A DNA stretch of 64,000 nt from Pseudomonadota bacterium. GTDB taxonomy: Bacteria > Pseudomonadota > Alphaproteobacteria > Sphingomonadales > Sphingomonadaceae. The number at the start of each line of letters is the position of its first letter. Within the stretch, counting starts at the first letter, position 1. Below are positions 48,603-57,751 of this stretch, in pieces. The position numbers were made by a program, and so were the translations under genes. The notes beneath the pieces were generated by a model. The model was given only the letters and a program-made list of their open reading frames with translations, was not told the origin of the DNA and did no database searches. Location: NCBI GenBank assembly GCA_023433305.1, contig JAEZCZ010000120.1, positions 1-64,000 on the forward strand, written 5' to 3'.

Positions 48603-49367
48603 ATGGTTCGCATCGCCCTGCCCGTCTGCCTCGTTGCCCCAGCCCTGTCGGCATGCGTGCCGGCGACGACGGAATCGGCCGAGCGCTTCGCGGCGACCGG
48701 CGAATTGATCGCTCTCAGCGGGGGCGAGGCCGGGGCCGCCAATGCCTGCTTCACCTGCCACGGAATGAACGGAGAAGGGGACGGCGCTTTCACGCCCAGG
48801 CTGGCGGAGCTCGACGCGGGTTATCTCGAGCGGCAACTGCAGGCCTACGCCAACGGTCAGCGCGTCCATCCGCAAATGACCTACATCGCCGAGAGGCTTG
48901 ACGCGGCCCAAAGGCGGCAGGTTTCCGCCTATTACGCGGCCATGCCGGCGGTCCCGACGAGCGCGGCCGAACGCGCATCCGACGACATCGCGGCCCTCTA
49001 TCACGACGGAGACCCCGATCGCGGGTTGGTCGCCTGCGCGGCGTGCCACGGGCCAAGCGGCGAAGGACTCGGTCCGGCCAATCCGCCGCTTGCCGGCCAG
49101 CCCCGCGGTTACCTGGCGGCCCAACTCGATCATTGGCGCCGTTCCTCGCGGCGGTCCGATCCGGGTGCGGTCATGCTGCGGATCAGCCAGCTTCTGACTC
49201 CCGCAGAGTCGGCGGGCCTTGCGGCCTATGCGTCGAGCCTTGCTGGGGGTCCTCCCAGTCCGGTATCTCCGGCAGCATTCCGCGCAGCACGTCGTGGCGA
49301 TCCCAGAAGTGATGCTTCAGCGCCGCCCCTGCATGTGCCGGAACGAGCACGAGCAGCAGCCAGATGA
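48603..49367 (+). CDS. Diheme cytochrome c4-like lipoprotein
   Basis: 254 residues with two heme sites, CFTCH (Cys49-His53) and CAACH (Cys145-His149), in two similar cytochrome c halves, as in cytochrome c4. The lipobox is LSAC near 15-18. It lies on the strand opposite to the surrounding oxidase genes, divergent from the c-type lipoprotein gene. Its last 40-odd residues, Arg/Pro-rich and unlike the family, overlap the 3' end of the cytochrome b561 gene by 185 nt. Confidence 0.85.
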   Translation: MVRIALPVCLVAPALSACVPATTESAERFAATGELIALSGGEAGAANACFTCHGMNGEGDGAFTPRLAELDAGYLERQLQAYANGQRVHPQMTYIAERLDAAQRRQVSAYYAAMPAVPTSAAERASDDIAALYHDGDPDRGLVACAACHGPSGEGLGPANPPLAGQPRGYLAAQLDHWRRSSRRSDPGAVMLRISQLLTPAESAGLAAYASSLAGGPPSPVSPAAFRAARRGDPRSDASAPPLHVPERARAAAR

Positions 49368-49860
49368 GCCAGTGGTGGACGCGCTCCGCGACGCCGAGCC
49401 ATGTCTGACGCTGCTCGATGGGAAGATTGTGCAACGGGATATCCGGCCAGGGGATGATCCCGGCGACGTACAGCGGCCCGGGCGGCGCGATCGCGGACCA
49501 CATGATCCACCCGCTGATCGGGAGCAGCACGAAGCAGGCGTAAAACAAGAAGTGCGTCACGTGGGCGAGAGTCGTCTGCCACCCCAGCCGGTCGGCATCG
49601 TTGACGGGACCGGGCACGGCGAACCGCCAGGCGGCCCTAAAGAACGCGAGCACCAGCACCGCCAACCCCGCCGCGCTGTGGACCTGATAGGCCTGCAGCT
49701 TGCTTCCGCCGGGCATCAGGACGTCGGTGTAGAAACCCCAGCCGAGCTGGAACAAGACCAACGCGGCCATCGTCCAGTGGAAGACCACGCCGACGGGCGT
49801 GTAGCGGGCGTCCTGCGTGTATTGGCGAGCCCAGGCTCGCAGCCGACGGAGCATCGTCAC
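49183..49860 (-). CDS. cybB: Cytochrome b561-family membrane protein
   Basis: 225 residues with four membrane spans. Heme ligand histidines are seen in VFHWTMAALVLFQ (span 1), YQVHSAAGLAVL (span 2), and in the last spans, RVHHWLIWLLL and VPAHAGAALKHHF. It would move electrons between quinone and c-type carriers. The GTG at 49860 overlaps the ctaG stop in its restored frame (GTGA); an ATG two codons later (49854) is also possible. Its 3' end is antisense to the diheme cytochrome gene. Confidence 0.82.
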   Translation of the reverse strand: MTMLRRLRAWARQYTQDARYTPVGVVFHWTMAALVLFQLGWGFYTDVLMPGGSKLQAYQVHSAAGLAVLVLAFFRAAWRFAVPGPVNDADRLGWQTTLAHVTHFLFYACFVLLPISGWIMWSAIAPPGPLYVAGIIPWPDIPLHNLPIEQRQTWLGVAERVHHWLIWLLLVLVPAHAGAALKHHFWDRHDVLRGMLPEIPDWEDPQQGSTHRPQGPPTLRESEAG

Positions 49861-50596
49861 GCCGGCCGTTGCGCCTGATGAAACCAGCGCCCCGCCAGTA
49901 TGAGCGCCGCCAACAGATAGAGCGCCGCCGCGGGGGCCCACATGATCAAGCCGGCGAGCTGCTGGTCCTCCAGCGGGGTGAACCCCAGGCCCAGGTGCTC
50001 ACCAGATGCGGGGCATAGAACGCCCGGCCCGAGAACGTCAGCAACGCGCCCAGCAGCCCCATCTGGAGCATCGTCGCCAGCAACGCGACGACGGCCGCCG
50101 GAACACTGCTGTGTCTCACCGACAGCCAGAAACCGACGGCGGTGCCGAGCAGGCTAGCCTGCATCAGCCAGTAGATCGCGTCATTCGACAGCGCCGCGGC
50201 GTAGAGTCCGGGCACGTGCCACGCCCACAAGGTCAGCGTCGCGATCGCCGTGGTGGCCGCCAACGGCAGCCTGCGATGCGGGAAGGTGTGAGGCAGCGAC
50301 CAGGCGAGCAAGGGTGCCGCTACCGCGATCAGGATCGCATGGTGCGCGGCGCGCGCCGCGAAGAGCGCCGAAGTCAAGGCGCAGAACGGGGAGACGAACA
50401 GGATCGCCAGCACCGCGAGCGCGCCGAGCAACGCCTGGTGGTTTTCGCGATGGCGCGCGGTGGCGAAGTGCCAGACCAGCAGCCCGGCTAGGGGAACAAG
50501 CAGCAGCGGATCGAAATTCCAGCGCACGAGCAGTTCGGCCGGTTCGGGCGCCGAGCCGCAATAAGGAACCCAGGCCTGCCGGATTCCCCCGGTCAT
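49857..50596 (-). CDS. ctaG: CtaG-like oxidase assembly factor, 1-nt frameshift
   Basis: Caa3-type CtaG, a polytopic membrane protein linked to copper delivery to the oxidase. The first frame runs from the ATG at 50596 and stops at 49946 after 216 codons. Just past residue AWG, a switch by one base at the G-run 49983-49986 restores the family C-terminus WGFTPLEDQQLAGLIMW, a last membrane span and a stop at 49857. That stop overlaps the next GTG by 4 nt, as elsewhere in this operon. So either a real 1-nt deletion breaks the gene or the base is a sequence error. Six to seven spans in total. Confidence 0.8.
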
Positions 50597-50599
50597 CGG

Positions 50600-51943
50600 T
50601 CAGCCGTTCGGCTGCGCGGCCGGCGTCGTGGCGACAGGCGCAGCTCTCCGCACCGGCGCGATGCGCCAGACCGTGTTCGAAAGGTCGTCCGCCACGAAAA
50701 GCGCGCCACCGACGGCGTCGAACGCGACCCCGACCGGCCGGCCCCGGGCATGCCCGTCGCCGTCCAGAAAGCCGGTCACGAAGTCCTGCGGCTTCTCGGC
50801 GGCGGGCCGACCCCCGGAAAACGGAATCCAGACGACCTTGTAGCCCGCGAGGTTCTGGCGGTTCCAGCTGCCATGCATGCCCACGAACGCGCCGTTCGAG
50901 TAGGTCGGCGACAAGCCCTCCGCGCCGATGAAGGCGAGCCCGAGCGTGGCGACGTGCGAGCCGAGCGCATAATCGGGCGTGATCGCAGTCCGGACCAGTT
51001 CCGGCTTCTGCGGCCGGACGCGCGGATCGACGTTCCGGCCCCAATAGCTGTAAGGCCAACCGTAGAACCCGCCCTCGCGCACCGAGGTGATATAATCGGG
51101 CACGAGCTCTGGCCCGATCTCGTCGCGCTCGTTGACCGCAGCCCACAGCGCGTTGGTTTCGGGGTGAACCGCCAGCGCGGTGGGATTGCGAATGCCCGAA
51201 GCGTAAGTCCGATGTGCGCCGGTTTCACGGTCGATTTCCCAGATCACCGCGCGGTCCTGTTCGGCCATCATGCCGCGTTCGCCCACGTTCGAGTTCGACC
51301 CGATGCCGACGTAGAGCATCTGCCCGTCGGGCCCGGCAGCGAGCGCCTTGGTCCAGTGATGGTTGAACTCCGAGGGGAGCTTGGTCACCTCTCGCCCCGG
51401 CGCGGTGATCTCGGTCTGGCCTTCCTGGTACGAGAATTCGAGCAGGGCGTCCTGGTTGGCGACGTAGAGCGCGTCACCCACCAGCGCGAGGCCATACGGC
51501 GCATTGAGCCCGTCGATGAGGACGGTGTGCAGCTCCGCCACCCCGTCGCGGTCGGCATCGCGCAGCAGGCTGACACGGTCGCCGCCGGAAACGCTCGTCT
51601 TGCCCTTGGCCTTTATGAAGCCGGCGATGACGTCCTTGGGCCGGACCTTCGGGGCGCTGCCGCCCGACCCCTCCGCCACCAGGATGTCGCCGTTCGGGAG
51701 CACCAGCATCTGGCGGGGGATCTTGAGATCGGTTGCGAACGCGGTGATCGTGTAGCCTTCGGGGACCGTCGGCTTCTGGCCGTCCCAGCTCGCCGGCGTC
51801 GCAATGTTCATCGGCGGGACGAGCGTCTGCCTGATGTCCGGCAGTTGCGGCTCTGCGCCCGTCTGGTCGAGACCCTGATCGCCGTCGCCGCATGCGGATA
51901 CGGCAACAGCCAGCGCCGCGACGAGGAGAACGCGCGCGCTCAT
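50600..51943 (-). CDS. Sorbosone-dehydrogenase-like beta-propeller lipoprotein
   Basis: 447 residues: a lipoprotein signal with lipobox VSAC, then a six-bladed beta-propeller of the soluble PQQ glucose/sorbosone dehydrogenase type. Family patches include ILVAEGSGG, GDRVSLLRDADRDG, NAPYGLALVGD, GSNSNVGERG and GFYGWPYSYWG. Many proteins of this group have no known substrate. It lies 3 nt before ctaG and overlaps the DUF2231 stop (ATGA), so it is tied to the oxidase region. PQQ genes are not in the window. Confidence 0.82.
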   Translation of the reverse strand: MSARVLLVAALAVAVSACGDGDQGLDQTGAEPQLPDIRQTLVPPMNIATPASWDGQKPTVPEGYTITAFATDLKIPRQMLVLPNGDILVAEGSGGSAPKVRPKDVIAGFIKAKGKTSVSGGDRVSLLRDADRDGVAELHTVLIDGLNAPYGLALVGDALYVANQDALLEFSYQEGQTEITAPGREVTKLPSEFNHHWTKALAAGPDGQMLYVGIGSNSNVGERGMMAEQDRAVIWEIDRETGAHRTYASGIRNPTALAVHPETNALWAAVNERDEIGPELVPDYITSVREGGFYGWPYSYWGRNVDPRVRPQKPELVRTAITPDYALGSHVATLGLAFIGAEGLSPTYSNGAFVGMHGSWNRQNLAGYKVVWIPFSGGRPAAEKPQDFVTGFLDGDGHARGRPVGVAFDAVGGALFVADDLSNTVWRIAPVRRAAPVATTPAAQPNG

Positions 51944-52377
51944 CGCACCACCTCCCTGCCTCGCGCGGCCGAATAGCCGATCCAGCCGGCGACTAGCGCC
52001 AGCACCGTGCTGACGATCGAAAGGATGAGCCCAGTCGTCCCGACAGAGCTCCAGGCGTCGCGGCTATGCTGGAAGGCGTTGATCAGGCCCGCGATCCACA
52101 TGACTGCCAGGAGGACTAAGAACAGCAGCGCGCGCCCGCGCAACCCTGCGGCGCGATGCGTGAACACGAGCACGATGGCCCACGCCAGAGCCAGACCTCC
52201 GAAGAGCAACGCGCCGGCGATCAACCACGCGGAGAAATTGCTCCACTGGATTACCGCGGTGTTGAGGTAGGTGATGTCCGCGGCCAGCGCACCGCTGAAG
52301 AGCGCGATCGGGAAGGCCAGCAGGATGGCGTGCAACGGGTGCAGCAACGGCGCAGCTGGCCGAACATGATCGGGCAC
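51940..52377 (-). CDS. DUF2231 four-span membrane protein
   Basis: 145-residue membrane protein with four spans, starting with the DUF2231 pattern LHPLHAILLAFPIALF. The family is common beside PQQ dehydrogenases and cytochromes and has conserved His that may bind heme. The start is a GTG with GGGGAGAGA ahead. It is the first gene of this part of the oxidase locus. Confidence 0.8.
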   Translation of the reverse strand: MPDHVRPAAPLLHPLHAILLAFPIALFSGALAADITYLNTAVIQWSNFSAWLIAGALLFGGLALAWAIVLVFTHRAAGLRGRALLFLVLLAVMWIAGLINAFQHSRDAWSSVGTTGLILSIVSTVLALVAGWIGYSAARGREVVR

Positions 52378-52456
52378 GGCGGTCTCTCTCCCCGGATTCC
52401 GAAACGGAGGGTCAGCTTTCCTAACCCCGCGGGAGACAATTCTTTCCCGTGCGCCT

Positions 52457-53770
52457 TCAGAATGGAAACCAGATCGGGATTGTTATGACCGCCGCGACCC
52501 AGGTGACGAAGTTGAGCGGCAAGCCCACGCGCACGAAATCCATGTAGCTGTAGCCGCCGAGATTATAGACCAGCACATTCGTCTGGTACCCGAACGGAGT
52601 GGCGAACGCCGCGCTGCCCGCGACCATCACCGCGACGAGGAAGGGGCGAGGACTGACGCCCAGGGCCTCGGCCAATGATACGGCGATGGGCGTGAACAGC
52701 ACCGCCACCGTGGCGTTGGACAGCAGCTCGGTCGCGAACAACGTCGCGCCATAGATGATGATCAACGCGAGAAGCGGGCTCATCCCGTCGAGATAGTCGA
52801 TCAGCGAGCCGGTGACCGACCCCGCCAGCCCGGTCACGTCGAGCGCGATGCCGAGCACGACCATCCCCGCGATCAGGATCAGCACCTCCGGGCGCAATCC
52901 ACGATAGGCCTCGTCTGCGGTAATTACCCGCATCAGAATCAGCAACACCGCGCCGGCGAAGGCACAGGCGGCGATCGGCGCGACGTCGAGCGCCGCCAGC
53001 GCCACGACCGCGACGAACACCGCCGCAGATGCCAGCGCGGCAGCAGGTCGGAGCGGCGAATGCTCCGCGAACGACATCGCCGTTCCGATCTGGCCGCCCG
53101 CCAGGCCCGGCTCGCCCAGGTCCATCGCGTCGCCGGCCCGGGGCTCTTCCTCATTCTTGTCGATCGACACCATCCGGTGACCGAAGACGACGAGATAGGC
53201 CCCGCCCACCAGTGCGACCGTGAGGCCCACGGGCGTGATCTCGAATATCCCGAAACGCGGTTGGCCCGCCACGGCGGCCATGTCATTGACCAGGAGGTTG
53301 GTCGAGGTGCCGATCAGCGTGATGCACCCGCCGAGCACCGCCGCGTGCGAGAGCGGTATCAGAAACCGCTTGGGCGAAAGGCCGAGCGACTTCGCCACGT
53401 CGCGAACCACCGGCGCCCCCATCACCACGATCGGTGTGTTGTTGAGGAACGCCGACGCTCCCCCCGCGATACCGATCAGCAGCCAAAGCCCGGTCTTGCC
53501 GATCTTCCGGCATAGCCTGGTCACGGCCCGTATGGCGGCATCGAGCAGGCCCGACAGCTCCATCGCGTAGGCAATGACGAACAGCGAGGCGAGCGCGATG
53601 ATCGCCGGGCTGGCAAAGGCGCTCTGCACCTCGACCGGGCGAACGACCCCGGTCATCAGCAACACCGCCGCTCCGGCCAAAGCGATCACATCCGAGCGGA
53701 CGCGGTCCCAGATCAGCGCCGCGACGACAGCCGCCAGCACCGCAAGCGTTATCAGCTGACTGGCGGTCAT
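52457..53770 (-). CDS. SLC13-family (DASS) anion permease
   Basis: 437-residue inner-membrane transporter, with about eleven spans. The two symmetric halves each carry an SNT-type motif, NNTPIVVMGAP with TSTNLLVND in the first and LLSNATVAVLFTP with TPFGYQTNVLV in the second. These form the substrate and Na+ sites. It has no RCK domains in the central loop. Possible substrates are dicarboxylates, sulfate or citrate; the sequence does not decide. The start at 53770 is the family N-terminus. Confidence 0.88.
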   Translation of the reverse strand: MTASQLITLAVLAAVVAALIWDRVRSDVIALAGAAVLLMTGVVRPVEVQSAFASPAIIALASLFVIAYAMELSGLLDAAIRAVTRLCRKIGKTGLWLLIGIAGGASAFLNNTPIVVMGAPVVRDVAKSLGLSPKRFLIPLSHAAVLGGCITLIGTSTNLLVNDMAAVAGQPRFGIFEITPVGLTVALVGGAYLVVFGHRMVSIDKNEEEPRAGDAMDLGEPGLAGGQIGTAMSFAEHSPLRPAAALASAAVFVAVVALAALDVAPIAACAFAGAVLLILMRVITADEAYRGLRPEVLILIAGMVVLGIALDVTGLAGSVTGSLIDYLDGMSPLLALIIIYGATLFATELLSNATVAVLFTPIAVSLAEALGVSPRPFLVAVMVAGSAAFATPFGYQTNVLVYNLGGYSYMDFVRVGLPLNFVTWVAAVITIPIWFPF

Positions 53771-53853
53771 GCCGGGCTTATGGTCGGTTTTTGCCCTGTC
53801 GCCAAGCGAGGCCGGTTTCACGGTTCGGCGATTGCTGTGCTAGGGAAGGGCCG

Positions 53854-54693
53854 ATGTCGCGCTTGCCCCGCCTCCTCGCCATGACCTCCATCGCCCTTCT
53901 CGCGGCGTGCGAACGATCGGAGGATACGGCCGAACCGGACGGTCCGCCGACGACGTCGATCGCGGAAGTCCTCCCGGCCGTGGATCCGCCGCTCGACCGG
54001 TCGGCGCTCCTGACGACCGTGGCGCAGGCGGCGAGCGATTTCGCGACGGGGCGCGATGCAACTGCGCGTCAACGCAACCTCGATGGGCGGCTGTTCGAAG
54101 TCGGCCTGAGGTTCGGCTGCTCGGGCGAGGCGATTCCCACCCGCAGCTGGAGCTTCGACGAGGCGAACCGCGTGCTGCGGGTACGCGTCGAGCACGAGCT
54201 GACCATCGATGCACCCGAGATCCAGGAATTGGGGCTGGAGGGGTTCGAGGCGATCGAAGGGTTCTGGATCCAGCGCCCCTGGCTCCTGGAAGCGGCCTGC
54301 CCTGCCGCCGAGCCGACGCCGGTTTCGACCGAGGTGGCTTCCTCGGCCGAGGAAGTCGATGACGCGGCCCCGGCGGAGGAATCGGAACGGGCTCCCGCGC
54401 CGCCCCGCGTCGGTATCGCCCATTTCTATACCGCCGACGATTCCCGCACGCTGCGGCGCGACAGTCGCGCGTTTCAGGCGACCCGAAAGCTCGCCGCCGG
54501 TGTCGAGCCGAGCCGCGAGGGATACAACCTGGTGCTTTCCGGCAGGCTTTCGCGCATGCCCGATGGGCGCGTCATCGCATGTTCCGGCCGCGATCCGAAT
54601 CAACCGCCGACATGCGTCGTGTCGGTCACTTTCGATCGGGTGGCGCTGCGCCGTCCGGACGGCGAACTCGTGGCCGAGTGGTCGAGTGGCTGA
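53854..54693 (+). CDS. Lipoprotein, unknown
   Basis: 279 residues with a lipoprotein signal (LLAAC, Cys near 19) and GGGAAGGG just ahead of the ATG. The mature part has two soluble stretches, about 35-155 and 190-279, separated by an acidic Glu/Ala/Pro linker. Paired cysteines in each half could form disulfides. No family recognised. It is divergent from the SLC13 gene and followed by a zinc-ribbon gene. Confidence 0.7.
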   Translation: MSRLPRLLAMTSIALLAACERSEDTAEPDGPPTTSIAEVLPAVDPPLDRSALLTTVAQAASDFATGRDATARQRNLDGRLFEVGLRFGCSGEAIPTRSWSFDEANRVLRVRVEHELTIDAPEIQELGLEGFEAIEGFWIQRPWLLEAACPAAEPTPVSTEVASSAEEVDDAAPAEESERAPAPPRVGIAHFYTADDSRTLRRDSRAFQATRKLAAGVEPSREGYNLVLSGRLSRMPDGRVIACSGRDPNQPPTCVVSVTFDRVALRRPDGELVAEWSSG

Positions 54694-54797
54694 GCTGGAA
54701 CCGGCGCGGGATTCTCTGCGTTTTTGAGCCGCTCGAATCCGGCCATCAACTTGGCTGATTTCGTAGAATGTCTACTCTGAAGCAAAGTAGCTGATCT

Positions 54798-55115
54798 ATG
54801 AAGTCTAAGTTCCTCAATCTCTCATGCGCCCAATGTGGCAGCAATCGTTTCAAGTTTCCCAAGTCTGCCACCGAACTCGTGAAGTGCGGCGATTGCGGCC
54901 ATCCGGTCGCATCGCTGGGCGAGATCGAGGAGAAAGTCGCGAAGGGGGAGGAAGCCGCTGAAACGCGCGACCAGCGCCACTTGCGCCATGCCAAGGAGGT
55001 GGCGGAAAGCCACGTGCAGCTGCGCAAGAGCGTCGCCGAAACCGCTCGGCTGATCGTAGCTTCCGATGAGATGATTAAGCGCCACCGCAAGGAAAACAAA
55101 GACGGCGGCGACTGA
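54798..55115 (+). CDS. Small zinc-ribbon protein
   Basis: 105 residues. Two CxxC knuckles, CAQC near 10 and CGDC near 30, form a rubredoxin-like zinc ribbon. A charged helical segment follows (about 45-100), rich in Glu, Lys and Arg, probably a coiled coil. Such proteins often touch nucleic acid or ribosomes. It is followed at 106 nt by the EF-G-like gene. No name can be given. Confidence 0.75.
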   Translation: MKSKFLNLSCAQCGSNRFKFPKSATELVKCGDCGHPVASLGEIEEKVAKGEEAAETRDQRHLRHAKEVAESHVQLRKSVAETARLIVASDEMIKRHRKENKDGGD

Positions 55116-55220
55116 TAGGGACTGCCGCGCCCAATCGAATCTTGCGTTTTCCTCACCTTCGGTCATCCTGACGACGGGATCGCCTTGGACTTCCGGACGG
55201 GAGCAACCGAGGAGAGGAAC

Positions 55221-57251
55221 ATGGATGCCATCGGCAGCGGTGCGAGAGTCATCGCGCTGGTCGGACCCGCCGGCGCCGGCAAGACCAGCGTAGCCGAAGC
55301 CTTGCTGCACGCCGCCGGAGCGATTCCGCGCCTGGGTTCGGTGGACGCCGGGACTTCACAAGGCGATGCCAGCCCCGAAGCGCGTGCCCGCGGCAGTTCC
55401 ACCGAAATCAATTTTACGCGCTATTCGTGGGCCGGAGACGATTACGTCATCCTTGATTGTCCCGGTGCCGTAGGCTTCGCCGCCGATGCCGACGCGGCGA
55501 CCGAGATCGCCGACCTCGCTGTCGTGGTGATCACTCCGGAAGCCGAGCGCGCGGCGCTGGCGGAACCGGTATTGCGAGAGCTCGAAGCCCGCGGCGTCCC
55601 GCACCTCGTGTTCATCAACAAGATCGACAAGGCACGCGGCTCGATCGACGACCTTCTCGAGGCCTTGCAGCCCCTCAGCGTGGCTGCCGTGGTCGATCGA
55701 CAAATCCCGATCAACGAGGGCGAACAGGCTGTCGGCTTCATCGATCTCGCGCTCGACCGCGCCTTCAAGTTCCGTGCCGGCCAGCCTTCCGAGCAGGTGC
55801 CAATTCCCGAAGAGCTTCGCGAAGAGGAGCACGCGGCGCGCTTTCACATGCTCGAACAGCTTGCCGATCACGACGACTACCTGCTCGAGCAACTTCTGAA
55901 CGAGGAAGAGCCGGAGCTGGACACCGTATGCGGCGACTTGAAGCGCGAGACCGCGGAGGGGCTCGTGGTTCCAGTGATGCTCGGATCGGCAATCAACGGC
56001 TACGGCGTGCGGCGCCTGCTCAAGGCCTTGCGGCACGACGCGCCTGCGCCCTCCGCCACCGCGGAACGCCTCGGTATCGAAGGTCCCGCCCTGGAAGTCT
56101 TCAAGGTCGCGAACGACACCGCCGTTGGCCGGTTGGCGTTGGGCCGTGTGTTCGGCGCGCCGCTTTCGGAAGGCGCCGACCTCACCGAGTCCGACGGCAG
56201 CACCCATCGGGCCGGAGCACTGTTTGCGCTCCAGGGCGGCACCACGATCCGGCTCAAGCAGGTGAATCCCGGCGACGTCGTCGGTATCGCCAAGGCGGAC
56301 GAGGTCCGTGCCGGCGATCGGCTCGGCATCGGGGGAGCGAAACCATCGCCGCGCGAGCCGGGTGCGAGACGGATCGCGAATTCGGCGCTGTCGATTTCGG
56401 TCAAGGATCACAAGGACGAGGTTCGGCTCTCGACCGCCCTCAACAAGCTGACCGAGGAAGACAGCGGCCTGTCCTGGGAAACGACCGACGGCACCCACGA
56501 GACGCTGCTGCGCGGCATCAATGAGGAGCACCTTTCGCTCGCGCTCGAACGGCTGAAGCGGCGCTACGGCCTCGAGGTGAACGCACAACCGCCTTCGGTC
56601 GCCGTCCGGGAATCGATCCGCAAGACGGTCACCCAACGCGGCCGCCACAAGAAGCAGTCGGGCGGCCACGGCCAGTACGGCGACGTCGTGATCGAAGTGA
56701 AGCCCTTGCCGCGCGGGACCGGCTTCGAGTTCGTCGACAAGATCACCGGCGGGGTGATTCCCCGGCAGTACATTCCGGCCGTCGAGGCCGGCATCCGCGA
56801 CGCCATGCAGAAGGGCCCGCTCGGATGCCAGGTTGTCGACGTGATGGTCACGTTGCTCGATGGGTCGTTCCACAGCGTCGACAGCTCGGAGCTGGCCTTT
56901 CGCACGGCGGGGCGGATCGCGATGGGCGAGGCGCTGGCGGCAGCCCAGCCCTACCTGCTCGAACCGATCGCGCACGTCACGATACAATGCCCGGGAACGG
57001 CGACCTCGCGGATCACGTCCGCTTTGCCGAGCCGCCGCGCGCGCGTGCTCGGGATGGCGCCGCGCGAAGGCTGGTCGCGCTGGGACACGGTCGAGGCGCA
57101 AGTCCCCGAGGCGGAGATGGGCGGTTTCCAGGCGGACGTGCGCTCACTGAGCCAGGGCATGGCCACCTTCGAGGCGCATTTCGACCACCTCGCGGAAGTG
57201 AGCGGGAAAGCAGCCGAGAGCATCGCGCAACGCGCTGCCGAGCTCGCCTGA
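55221..57251 (+). CDS. EF-G-like translational GTPase
   Basis: 676-residue protein with the EF-G domain order: GTPase (P-loop GPAGAGKTS at 15-23, NKID at 133-136), domain II, and domains III-V with GHGQYGDVVIEVKPL and the C-terminal RRARVLG. The switch II motif is DCPGAVGF (79-86) where EF-G has DTPGHVDF, so the catalytic His is Ala. The RGITI segment of switch I is also replaced. It is therefore not the housekeeping FusA but an EF-G paralogue of unknown duty. GGAGAGGAAC precedes the ATG at 55221, deciding it against a TTG at 55185. Confidence 0.85.
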   Translation: MDAIGSGARVIALVGPAGAGKTSVAEALLHAAGAIPRLGSVDAGTSQGDASPEARARGSSTEINFTRYSWAGDDYVILDCPGAVGFAADADAATEIADLAVVVITPEAERAALAEPVLRELEARGVPHLVFINKIDKARGSIDDLLEALQPLSVAAVVDRQIPINEGEQAVGFIDLALDRAFKFRAGQPSEQVPIPEELREEEHAARFHMLEQLADHDDYLLEQLLNEEEPELDTVCGDLKRETAEGLVVPVMLGSAINGYGVRRLLKALRHDAPAPSATAERLGIEGPALEVFKVANDTAVGRLALGRVFGAPLSEGADLTESDGSTHRAGALFALQGGTTIRLKQVNPGDVVGIAKADEVRAGDRLGIGGAKPSPREPGARRIANSALSISVKDHKDEVRLSTALNKLTEEDSGLSWETTDGTHETLLRGINEEHLSLALERLKRRYGLEVNAQPPSVAVRESIRKTVTQRGRHKKQSGGHGQYGDVVIEVKPLPRGTGFEFVDKITGGVIPRQYIPAVEAGIRDAMQKGPLGCQVVDVMVTLLDGSFHSVDSSELAFRTAGRIAMGEALAAAQPYLLEPIAHVTIQCPGTATSRITSALPSRRARVLGMAPREGWSRWDTVEAQVPEAEMGGFQADVRSLSQGMATFEAHFDHLAEVSGKAAESIAQRAAELA

Positions 57252-57273
57252 ACGAATTGGGGGGGCGGCGCCG

Positions 57274-57687
57274 TTAGCCCTGGGTCGCTGCAGGCGCGGC
57301 GAGCGGGAAGAATGGGATGGCCACGTCGAAGGTCTGGCCGCTGCCGTCGACGAACGTATAGTGCCCTTCCATCGAGCCCATGTTTGTCATGAGTTCGCAT
57401 CCCGAGACGTAGTCATGCGTGGCGCCGGGGGCGAGGACCGGCGTTTCGCCGACCACGCCCTCGCCATCGACCATGCTCACCATCCCGCGGGAATCGGTAA
57501 TGCGCCAATGGCGGGTGAGTAACTGGATCGTGTCGTCGCGGCGGTTCTCGATGCGAATGTGATAGACCCAGAACCAGCGCTTGGCCTCGGTGCGGGACTG
57601 GTCGGGCATGAAGTTGACCGCGACGCGCACGGTCACGCCCGCGGTCATCGCTGCGTGCTGGAACAGGCTCGAGAGAACATCCTGCAT
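57274..57687 (-). CDS. apaG: ApaG protein
   Basis: 137 residues of the ApaG/CorD family, a fibronectin-like beta sandwich linked to cobalt and magnesium resistance and to Ap4A-related phenotypes. Signatures are FWVYHIRIENRRDDTIQL, RHWRITDSRG, GEGVVGETPVL and the C-terminal MEGHYTFVDGSGQTFDV. The start at 57687 gives MQDVLSSLF. Converges on the EF-G-like gene with a 22-nt gap. Confidence 0.93.
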   Translation of the reverse strand: MQDVLSSLFQHAAMTAGVTVRVAVNFMPDQSRTEAKRWFWVYHIRIENRRDDTIQLLTRHWRITDSRGMVSMVDGEGVVGETPVLAPGATHDYVSGCELMTNMGSMEGHYTFVDGSGQTFDVAIPFFPLAAPAATQG

Positions 57688-57751
57688 AGGCAGGAACCTA
57701 GCCGCTTTGCCGCGCGGGTTCAAAGGCGATGCGGCGAGTTGTGGACGGCTT

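Noticed and set aside
49980..49996. Programmed -1 ribosomal frameshift in ctaG
   Set aside because: The bases at the switch do not fit the X XXY YYZ slippery pattern, and no downstream stem is clear. A plain 1-nt indel is simpler.
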